The position numbers were made by a program, and so were the translations under genes. A stretch of DNA of 54,935 nucleotides from an uncultured Rhodospirillales bacterium (GTDB lineage: Bacteria > Pseudomonadota > Alphaproteobacteria > Acetobacterales > Acetobacteraceae): NCBI GenBank assembly GCA_903893975.1, contig CAITOL010000018.1, forward strand, positions 1 to 54,935, in the 5' to 3' direction. Shown here one piece after another: positions 48,255-54,935 of the stretch. Each line of letters starts with the position of its first letter. Position 1 is the first letter of the stretch. The notes beneath the pieces are model-generated. The model did no database searches. It was not told the origin of the DNA and was given only the letters and a program-made list of their open reading frames with translations.

Positions 48255-49919
48255 ATGAATTTTCCCCCTGTACACCCGGTACTCGATGCGGCGCTGATTG
48301 CCCGCGGCTACCTTGAACCGACTGCGGTGCAGTCAGCGGTGCTTCAACCAGAAACCGAGGGGCGCGATCTGCTGGTATCCGCCCGCACCGGATCGGGCAA
48401 AACCGTCGCATTTGGCTTGGCCGCCGCATCAACATTGATGCCCGATGGGCAGATGCCAAAGCCGGGCGTGCCGATCGCATTGGTCATTGCGCCCACACGG
48501 GAACTGGCGTTGCAGGTGCAAGCGGAGTTGGCCTGGCTGTATGCGGGCGCACGGATCGCGTCTTGCGTCGGTGGGATGGATATTCGGCGCGAGGCGCGGA
48601 CGCTATATGCGGGCTGCCATTTCGTGGTGGGAACTCCGGGCCGGCTAGGCGATCATTTGCGGCGTGGCAACCTGGACTTGTCCGGCTTGCGCGCGGTGGT
48701 GCTGGACGAGGCCGATGAGATGCTCGATCTCGGCTTTCAGGAGGAGTTGGAGTTCATCCTGCAGGCCGCCCCCACCGAGCGGCGGACCTTGCTATTCTCC
48801 GCGACCATCCCGCACGATATCGCCAATCTGGCACGCAAGTATCAACGGAACGCACTGCGGATCGACACGATCGACCGCACGGTGCCGCATGATGATATTG
48901 AGTATCGCGCCATGCTGATTGCCGCCCCCGAGGGTGAGGGTGCGTTGATCAATATCTTGCGCTGGTACGAAGCCCCCGGCGCGCTGGTGTTTTGCGCCAC
49001 ACGGGATGCGACGCGGCGACTGCAATTGGCGTTGGTTCGACGTGGGTTTAGCGCGGTGATGCTGTCTGGCGAACTGAGCCAGCACGAACGCACTTCAGCG
49101 CTGGATGCTCTGCGCTCCGGCCGGGCGCGGGTTGGGGTTTGCACCGACGTAGCCGCCCGCGGTCTGGATCTGCCGGCGCTGGATTTGGTGGTGCATGCGG
49201 ACCTGCCGACCAACCCCGAGACCTTGCTGCACCGGAGTGGCCGCACCGGGCGGGCGGGACGCAAGGGGGTTTCGGTGCTGATGGTGCCGCAAGCTAAGCG
49301 TCGCCGCGCGGAGCAAATCCTGAATGCCGGGCGGGTGCGTGCGACGTGGTCGAGCGCCCCAAGTGCGGAAGACATTAACGCCCGCGACCGCGAGCGGCTC
49401 CTAACCGACCCGATGCTCGACGCGCCCGACGGTATGGAACGCGCGGACGCGGAAGCGCTGTTGGCGGCACATGATCCGGTGGCCATTGCAGCCGCTCTAT
49501 TGCGGCTTTATCGTCGCGGATTGCCTGCCGCTGAAAATGTCAGCCAACCGTGGCACCCCGCGCCGGCGGACGATGGTTCGCGCACAGCGGCGGCGCCCGC
49601 GGGAGATGGCGGGGCTGGCGGGTTTGTGCAATTCCGCCTCGCGGTCGGCCGCAACAACCGCGCTGACCCCAAATGGATCATCCCTCTGTTATGTCGTATC
49701 GGCAACATCACCAAGCAGGAGATCGGTGCCATCCGGATTTTTGATACCGACACGCGCTTCGAGATCAGCCGTGCGGTGAGCGATGCCTTCGAGGCCGCGG
49801 CAGCTGATCTGCCACCGCATGAACCCCGGATCATGCGTGCCGGCGATGGGCCAATGCCGGCGCGGCAGTTCCGTCCACGCCCCGGCGGCTCGCCGCCTCG
49901 CAAGCGGCGAGCTTCGTGA
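48255..49919 (+). CDS. DEAD-box RNA helicase with DbpA-type RNA-binding tail
   Basis: A 554-residue helicase. The Q-motif region is LIARGYLEPTAVQSAVLQPE, motif I is ARTGSGKT, motif II is VLDEADEML, motif III is FSATI, and motif VI is HRSGRTGRAGRKG. The C-terminal ~110 residues (GFVQFRLAVGRNNRADPKWIIPLL, TKQEIGAIRIFDTDTRFEIS) match the RNA-binding domain of DbpA/CsdA helicases, so a role in ribosome assembly or RNA unwinding is likely. The very end is basic (RPRPGGSPPRKRRAS). ATG 48255 was chosen over 48219. Four bases separate it from the convergent gene. Confidence 0.92.
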   Translation: MNFPPVHPVLDAALIARGYLEPTAVQSAVLQPETEGRDLLVSARTGSGKTVAFGLAAASTLMPDGQMPKPGVPIALVIAPTRELALQVQAELAWLYAGARIASCVGGMDIRREARTLYAGCHFVVGTPGRLGDHLRRGNLDLSGLRAVVLDEADEMLDLGFQEELEFILQAAPTERRTLLFSATIPHDIANLARKYQRNALRIDTIDRTVPHDDIEYRAMLIAAPEGEGALINILRWYEAPGALVFCATRDATRRLQLALVRRGFSAVMLSGELSQHERTSALDALRSGRARVGVCTDVAARGLDLPALDLVVHADLPTNPETLLHRSGRTGRAGRKGVSVLMVPQAKRRRAEQILNAGRVRATWSSAPSAEDINARDRERLLTDPMLDAPDGMERADAEALLAAHDPVAIAAALLRLYRRGLPAAENVSQPWHPAPADDGSRTAAAPAGDGGAGGFVQFRLAVGRNNRADPKWIIPLLCRIGNITKQEIGAIRIFDTDTRFEISRAVSDAFEAAAADLPPHEPRIMRAGDGPMPARQFRPRPGGSPPRKRRAS

Positions 49920-49923
49920 CGCG

Positions 49924-50388
49924 CTAGCGTAAGATCTCCAACACGACGACCGGAATTTCTCGGCCTGTGGCCTTCTGCTGATAGTCGGCGAACGGCGGCC
50001 AGATCTTGACCGCTTGTTCCCAAAGCCGGGCGCGTTCCGCCCCGGTTGCGGTGCGGGCCTTTGCAGGCATTATCGTCGTGGCGACTTGGATGGTCACTTC
50101 AGGATTGGCCAGGATATTGCGATACCAGCCAGGGTGGTCCGGTGCCCCGCCTTTGGAGGCGATGACGAAGTAGCCACCGTCGGTCTGCCCGTAAAATAGC
50201 GGGAATAGATACTTTTGCCCGGACTTGCGACCGATGGTCGTCAGGAGCAGCGACGGCACGGACATCGCCGGGACATTGGGGGACGTGATGGTGTACATAT
50301 GGCCATCCGTGCCGCCACTGGATTGGTATCGCGCGACATGGTCCCGCATCCATTGCGGCAAGTTTGGCGCCACCGTTGCATCGGTCAT
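49924..50388 (-). CDS. DUF385-family deazaflavin-dependent nitroreductase-like protein
   Basis: A 154-residue protein of the split-barrel Ddn/DUF385 family. LLLTTIGRKSGQKYLFPLFY, YFVIASKGGAPDHPGWYRNILANPEV and ARTATGAERARLW are the family landmarks. Actinobacterial members use F420; in Alphaproteobacteria the cofactor is uncertain, since many lack F420, and none of its synthesis genes are seen here. GAGGGA is ten bases before ATG 50388. Confidence 0.85.
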   Translation of the reverse strand: MTDATVAPNLPQWMRDHVARYQSSGGTDGHMYTITSPNVPAMSVPSLLLTTIGRKSGQKYLFPLFYGQTDGGYFVIASKGGAPDHPGWYRNILANPEVTIQVATTIMPAKARTATGAERARLWEQAVKIWPPFADYQQKATGREIPVVVLEILR

Positions 50389-50442
50389 CGTGTTGTGTTC
50401 CCTCAATGGACTATCTTGATCTTACGGCCCTTAAGCCGAAAC

Positions 50443-53400
50443 TCAGGCTGCCAGTTTAGCGGTTGAATCGCCGAACAAAAACTCCAGATCATCGATCTCG
50501 ATGCCTGTGAGGTCGCCCTCTTCGCTGAGGGCGATGTTGGCGAGGTCGGCTTTTCGTCGTTGCAATTCTACGATTCGGTCCTCGACGGTATCAACCGCAA
50601 TCATCTTGTAGACGAAGACGGATTTTGTCTGGCCTATGCGGTGCGCACGGTCCGAGGCCTGATCTTCGGCGGCCGGGTTCCACCAGGGGTCATAGTGGAT
50701 CACGGTATCCGCGCTGGTGAGGTTCAGACCGCGTCCGCCCGCCTTCAGGCTGATCAGAAATAACGGCACCTCCCCGCTTTCAAACATTCGCACCGGCTCA
50801 GCACGGTCGCGCGTGTCTCCGCGCAGCTCCGCGAACCGAATACCCGCGGCTGAAAGTCGTGGCTTTATGAGATCAAGCATTGAGGTGAATTGGGAAAACA
50901 ACAGGATCCGCCGTCCTTCGGTCATCATCTCCGTCACCATTGCAAGCAGATCATCCAGCTTACTGGAGGTATCGACGAGGCGGGCGGAAGGCAGCTTTAC
51001 CAACCTTGGGTCGCAGCAGACTTGGCGCAACTTGAGGAGCGCGTCGAGCACGACGATACGGCTTTGCGCGGCGCTGAGTTCGGCGATTTGTTCCCGCACC
51101 TTGTCGTACAGCGTGCCGCGGATGGTTTCGTACAATTCCCGCTGCTCCGGCGCGAGATTGATGCGGCGCAAGATGGTGTGCTTCGGCGGCAGGTCGGTCG
51201 CAACCTCGACCTTCGTGCGGCGCAGAAGAAAGGGCCTGATCCGGCGGATCAACTGAACGCGCCTGGTCATGTCGTTGTTCTTCTCGATTGGGGTACGGAA
51301 ACGTTTGGCAAAACCTTTCCGGTCTCCCAATAAGCCGGGCATAAGGAAAGCGAACTCCGACCATAGTTCTTGCAGATTGTTCTCGATTGGTGTGCCGGAT
51401 AGGCAGAGCCGATGCCGAGTATCGAGTTGGCACACCGCTTTCGTCACTTTCGCATCAGGGCTTTTGATGATTTGCGCTTCATCCAGCACCACCAAGTGCC
51501 ATGGGAGCTTCTTCATCGCCTCAATATCGCGGGTTAAAACGGTATAGGTGGTTATCACCACGGTCGTACCGGCAAGTTCGTTGCGACGTTCATGGCGATC
51601 GAGGCCGTGTAATACGGCGACGGTTAGTGTTGGGGCGAATTTGGCCAGCTCGGCAGTCCAATTGCTGACGAGACTAGTGGGGACGACAATCAACGCCGGT
51701 CGATCGAGCCGGCCCTCAGCATGCTCGATCACAATATGGGCGATGGTTTGCGCGGTTTTGCCAAGCCCCATGTCATCTGCCAGGAATCCTCCCAAAGCGT
51801 GGGCGCGCAAATGTTGCAACCAAGCGACGCCGTGTTGCTGATACGGCCGCAAAATGGCGTTGAAGTCTGGCGGGACAGTCACCGGGACGATTTCGGCATT
51901 GCCGCGGAACCGTTGCGCGTAGGCCTCAATCGCGGCGGCATTCTCCCACCGCGTGGTCAAAAGGTCCTCAAGGTCCAGCACGCTTGCGGCTTCGGCGTCC
52001 GGCAGCAGCAGCCCGCCATCTGCGGTGCGACGGGCGGCATCAATGAGGTCGGCCATCACGGTGAGGAGGCGCCGAATGCGTTCCGCAGGCAGTTTCAGGA
52101 TGCGGCCATCATCGAGGCTGGTGATGAGTTCGCCATCGACAATCTGCGCTGCGGCGATACCGCCGCGATCAAGCAAGCGGGAGAGGATCGGTAGGAGCGG
52201 CAGCCGGGCGCCGTCGACTTCGATGCCGAAATCGAGCGCAAATTTGCCGGCCTCTGCATCGCTGACCCGTACATCGTACTCGCCGACCATCTGAACGATG
52301 CGCGGGCCGAAATCCCGGTCGATTTGGCTGCGCCACCCCAGTCCCAGCAAAGCCGGGACACGTTCCGAGACAAAATTTTGCCACCGCTCTGCCGCATCGC
52401 GCCCACGATAAACGAATACCATCCGACCTTTGGCGGTTGGGCCTTCGGCAATCCGCATCTGATTGAATCCATCGCGCCGAAGGACATCAAGTGCCGCCAT
52501 TTCTGCCGTGCGGTCACGACGGATGAAGCTGGGGGAGCCTGCAATTTCGCCTACCCGGGTGGCCGGCACGAATTGCCGTTCGTCGTCGGCATGCGTAAGT
52601 GCGCCGTTATAGTCGAAATCAAGCGTCACAGCGTCGGTTGGCTGGAGACGGCCAGTCTCGTCCAGGCATTCGATCCGACGCAGCCGCAAAACGGGAATGA
52701 GTGGCTGATCGACGATTACGGGATCGGCGGCTATAATGCTAACTGGCTCGCTACGCCGAGGCGCTGGACGGTGTTTGGCTGAAAAGCCGAGTTTCTTGCC
52801 GGTTGGTGCAGCACGAACAGGCAGAGGGCGCTGGAATGTTGGGCTAGGCGGTTGGCTCTCGCCAAGAAATGATCGCCGCACTACGCTTGCAGGCTGGACC
52901 TGCGGCGTTGCCGCTTGCCGCAGCCTGACACGACCAACGGCCCCGCTGGCGCTATCAACATACCAAGGCCCGGAATCACCAAGGATGATCGCGGAATCCG
53001 GCGGTAGGTTGGGCGGCACATTCGCCTGAAACGCACGTTCTTCTCCCATTTTCAGCAGCTTGCCCGTCGCCTTCCATCGGGCTTTGCCGAGTCTGGCAAG
53101 CAAACCCAGCACAGCGGCAGTCGAGGTCGGCGCTACTGCCGTGCGCGTCGCATGGCCGCCAAGGAGCTTAGCCATTATTCGCGTGGACTCACTGTTGGCG
53201 CGGCTGACGATAATCTGCTGTGGCGTAGTTTCGGTCCTGTAGCCGGTGCGTTCGCCTTCAAAAAATGTGGAGACAAAGCAGGCGTGTGGCGGCTCCGCAG
53301 GAGATAGTTCAAAGACCAAGTGCCGGCGTTCGCCGTTGGCTGCTGGAGTTGACGGGGCAACAGGTGCGTCACTCGCTGCAGGTTGGCGCAAAGTTGGGAG

Positions 53401-53670
53401 GCGGTCGAGCGCCGCCAAACAGAGCGCCGCGACGTGCACGCACGCGTTGTGGCCACAACTACACTGGTTAGGAAACGTCACGCGATGACGAACCAGCGTC
53501 GGCGTCACGCTTGTTGTGCAACGCTGGCCAAGATGCTCCACAGTGGCAGTTAACGTCGCCCCGGCTAGCCGAGTTTCGACCGTTCCGAGCAGAACTAAAG
53601 TCCGCCCCTTGGTTAAGGTGCGGGCATCGAAGCAGGATCGAAGGTCGTCCGCCGTGAAAAGGGTCATCAT
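50443..53670 (-). CDS. SNF2-family helicase with SWIM zinc finger
   Basis: A 1075-residue DEAD/H translocase of the HepA/RapA type. The N-terminus has a SWIM zinc site CSCGHNACVHVAAL (C70, C72, C77, H79). After a long middle region the motor has motif I LADDMGLGKTAQTI (~632), motif II LDEAQIIKSP (~730) and the C-terminal lobe with LKAGGRGLNLTSADTVIHYD and QASDRAHRIGQT (~990). Such proteins move on double-stranded DNA; their biological roles in bacteria are mostly unknown. It is divergent from the PfkB kinase gene. Two adjacent ATGs (53670, 53667) are equivalent starts. Confidence 0.92.
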   Translation of the reverse strand: MMTLFTADDLRSCFDARTLTKGRTLVLLGTVETRLAGATLTATVEHLGQRCTTSVTPTLVRHRVTFPNQCSCGHNACVHVAALCLAALDRLPTLRQPAASDAPVAPSTPAANGERRHLVFELSPAEPPHACFVSTFFEGERTGYRTETTPQQIIVSRANSESTRIMAKLLGGHATRTAVAPTSTAAVLGLLARLGKARWKATGKLLKMGEERAFQANVPPNLPPDSAIILGDSGPWYVDSASGAVGRVRLRQAATPQVQPASVVRRSFLGESQPPSPTFQRPLPVRAAPTGKKLGFSAKHRPAPRRSEPVSIIAADPVIVDQPLIPVLRLRRIECLDETGRLQPTDAVTLDFDYNGALTHADDERQFVPATRVGEIAGSPSFIRRDRTAEMAALDVLRRDGFNQMRIAEGPTAKGRMVFVYRGRDAAERWQNFVSERVPALLGLGWRSQIDRDFGPRIVQMVGEYDVRVSDAEAGKFALDFGIEVDGARLPLLPILSRLLDRGGIAAAQIVDGELITSLDDGRILKLPAERIRRLLTVMADLIDAARRTADGGLLLPDAEAASVLDLEDLLTTRWENAAAIEAYAQRFRGNAEIVPVTVPPDFNAILRPYQQHGVAWLQHLRAHALGGFLADDMGLGKTAQTIAHIVIEHAEGRLDRPALIVVPTSLVSNWTAELAKFAPTLTVAVLHGLDRHERRNELAGTTVVITTYTVLTRDIEAMKKLPWHLVVLDEAQIIKSPDAKVTKAVCQLDTRHRLCLSGTPIENNLQELWSEFAFLMPGLLGDRKGFAKRFRTPIEKNNDMTRRVQLIRRIRPFLLRRTKVEVATDLPPKHTILRRINLAPEQRELYETIRGTLYDKVREQIAELSAAQSRIVVLDALLKLRQVCCDPRLVKLPSARLVDTSSKLDDLLAMVTEMMTEGRRILLFSQFTSMLDLIKPRLSAAGIRFAELRGDTRDRAEPVRMFESGEVPLFLISLKAGGRGLNLTSADTVIHYDPWWNPAAEDQASDRAHRIGQTKSVFVYKMIAVDTVEDRIVELQRRKADLANIALSEEGDLTGIEIDDLEFLFGDSTAKLAA

Positions 53671-53808
53671 GACGTAGCGGGCGCCTGTGGGGCTGCAACC
53701 TTGGCGCCAGGTGCTGGAACGGGCCGCGAGACCGGCACAATAAGTGAGGTATTTGACATTGAGAGTTGTCTAATACCTGGAATGGCGCCAGAGCACGAGG
53801 GGAAGTGT

Positions 53809-54786
53809 ATGGCTGCACAACGCCGCACTCTTGAGACGTTAAATGGATCGACCATGACGAACAATGCTTCAATTATTTGCCTGGGTCATGCGGCACTGGA
53901 CCGAATTTATGGCATCCCCGCCTTTCCATCGGTGCCGGAGAAGGTCACAGCCACGACAATGGAAGAGGTGGGTGGGGGAATGGCCGCCAATGCCGCGGTC
54001 GCCGCCGCACGCTTGGGTGCCAGCGTGGCATTTTATGGGCGTGTGGGCAGTGATTTGGCCGGACAGGCTATCCGGGAGGGACTGCAACGCGAGGGGATCG
54101 ATGTTGCGCAATTGCGCCACTTTGATGGCGGCATTTCGTCAACCTCGGCCGTTATTGTCGACTCGCGCGGAGAGCGGCTGTTAGTGAATGATCGAGGCAA
54201 AGGGCTGGCGGAGGATGCCGCCTGGATTGATCTCGTGCCCGTCTCGCGCGCCAAGGTGGTGTTAGCTGACGTTCGGTGGCCACAAGGTGCATTGGCGCTG
54301 TTTCAAGCCGCACGCGCCGCCGGCGTTACGACCGTTTTGGATGGAGATATTGGCGCGGGCACGGCCCTGCCACAGCTATTGGCGCTGAGCGACTATGTGT
54401 TGTTTTCAACGCCCGGCTTGGCGGAATTCTCACCCGGCGATCCTCTTGCGGCCCTTGATAAGGCACGAACGCTTGGCGCACTGCATGCAGGCGTAACCCT
54501 TGGGGCCGAGGGCTATATGTGGACGGATCAGGCGGGTCGACATCACAGCCCGGCTTTCGCAATATCGGTCGTGGATACCAGCGGCGCAGGCGATGCGTTC
54601 CATGGTGGTTTTATTTGGGCGCTCGCAGAGGGGCAGCCGATTGCAGGTTGCGTGACTGTCGCTCAGGCGGTTGCGGCCTTGAAGTGTCAGCATCGCGGCA
54701 ATCGCCATGGATTGCCTGACCGTTTGGCTTTGGCGGAATTTTTAGGCTTTTCCCATTGGACACAAAAAAACCCACCTCAGCTTTGA
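53809..54786 (+). CDS. PfkB-family carbohydrate kinase
   Basis: A ribokinase-like sugar kinase. IICLGHAALDRIYGIPAFP is the opening strand, VGGGMAANAAVAAARLG the substrate-lid region, GRVGSDLAGQAIREGL follows, and VDTSGAGDAFHGGF carries the catalytic Asp. DVRWPQGALALFQAARAAG resembles the sulfofructose/fructose kinase-like branch, but the sugar is not determinable. GAGGGGA precedes ATG 53809, giving 325 residues; ATG 53854 begins at the conserved strand and is a reasonable alternative. The stop codon lies inside a hairpin. Confidence 0.87.
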   Translation: MAAQRRTLETLNGSTMTNNASIICLGHAALDRIYGIPAFPSVPEKVTATTMEEVGGGMAANAAVAAARLGASVAFYGRVGSDLAGQAIREGLQREGIDVAQLRHFDGGISSTSAVIVDSRGERLLVNDRGKGLAEDAAWIDLVPVSRAKVVLADVRWPQGALALFQAARAAGVTTVLDGDIGAGTALPQLLALSDYVLFSTPGLAEFSPGDPLAALDKARTLGALHAGVTLGAEGYMWTDQAGRHHSPAFAISVVDTSGAGDAFHGGFIWALAEGQPIAGCVTVAQAVAALKCQHRGNRHGLPDRLALAEFLGFSHWTQKNPPQL

Positions 54787-54795
54787 GGTAGGTTT
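54768..54795 (-). terminator. Intrinsic terminator for a minus-strand transcript entering from the right
   Basis: A 12-bp stem with one mismatch (AAACCCACCTCA / TGAGGTAGGTTT) and a four-base loop spans the PfkB stop codon. On the minus strand it is followed by seven T residues, a classical intrinsic terminator. On the plus strand only TTT is available within the stem, so it is weaker in that direction. Confidence 0.7.
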
Positions 54796-54935
54796 GATCT
54801 GGTTGCGGGGATAGGAAACTACCGAAGTCTGCCGGCACTTCGAGTTGCGTGCTGAAATGCGAAAGTGGCGGGCGACTAAGCGATTCAGCCTCCAACCCGC
54901 ACCGCATCAGCCTACCCAGAGCTGACAGGAACGTA
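54796..54935. other. Right-edge sequence, unassigned
   Basis: About 140 bp between the PfkB hairpin and the window end. Because a minus-strand terminator follows it, it may be the 3' part of a minus-strand gene or RNA that begins outside the window. One minus-strand frame is open through it but continues across the terminator and looks unlike a gene. No tRNA clover-leaf fits. Confidence 0.35.

Noticed and set aside
54796-54850. tRNA-like end on the minus strand (TGGTTGCGGGGATAGGA in plus reading)
   Set aside because: The T-loop GTTC-type sequence and matching acceptor and T-stem partners are missing, so no clover-leaf can be drawn.

Overview
The window is ordinary chromosomal DNA from a GC-rich alphaproteobacterium. 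The markers are a CtrA response regulator beside fliI, the ChvI/ChvG pair beside pckA, a short HdaA replication regulator, an IRP1-type aconitase, and a purMN-CDP-alcohol transferase-permease-hdaA-ppk-ppx run. Gene content and style suggest Rhodospirillales, possibly Acetobacteraceae; this is inference from synteny and protein style, not from a marker gene. No rRNA, tRNA, insertion sequence, prophage or CRISPR array was found.

Layout. (1) 1-4571, minus strand: a cut-off TPR protein resembling the PrsT protein of exosortase systems, and upstream of it a 1.2-kb-residue surface protein built of autotransporter-type beta-strand repeats that ends in a PEP-CTERM sorting signal. (2) 4572-9768: an AT-rich intergenic stretch, a Baeyer-Villiger monooxygenase, ndk, an ABC-F ATPase and a ProXp-type deacylase. 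(3) 9765-15836: nadK and a nitrilase on the minus strand, then a PhnW-like transaminase, fhs, lolA and a PuuD-type amidohydrolase on plus. (4) 15868-18564: fliJ-like and fliI, divergent from ctrA. (5) 18654-23537: pckA and hugZ, divergent from chvI-chvG. (6) 23523-31541: purN-purM on minus, then a tightly overlapping plus-strand run (CDP-alcohol transferase, AI-2E-family permease, hdaA, ppk, ppx). (7) 31560-38224: an MFS transporter, acnA with a clear terminator, ccmA-ccmB, an Asp/Glu racemase-family protein and a YqaA-type membrane protein. (8) 38240-43557: glmS-glmU, gph, a HAD dehalogenase coupled to queC. (9) 43611-50388: MoeB/ThiF-like and DsrE-like genes, an SH3 protein, a benzoylformate-decarboxylase-like enzyme with an SDR, a DEAD-box helicase with a DbpA-type tail, and a DUF385 protein. 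(10) 50443-54786: a SWIM/SNF2 helicase divergent from a PfkB sugar kinase.

Functional picture. Most of the window is housekeeping: purine, one-carbon, cofactor, cell-wall precursor and polyphosphate metabolism, plus cell-cycle and envelope-stress signalling (CtrA, HdaA, ChvIG). Start codons were chosen by ribosome-binding site, by overlap with the upstream gene and by family length, so several differ from the longest possible reading frame. The least ordinary part is the left edge, where a PEP-CTERM protein with passenger-like repeats sits next to a TPR protein. It looks like one corner of an exosortase-dependent surface or exopolysaccharide system that continues beyond the left edge. I saw no convincing new defence or mobile system.
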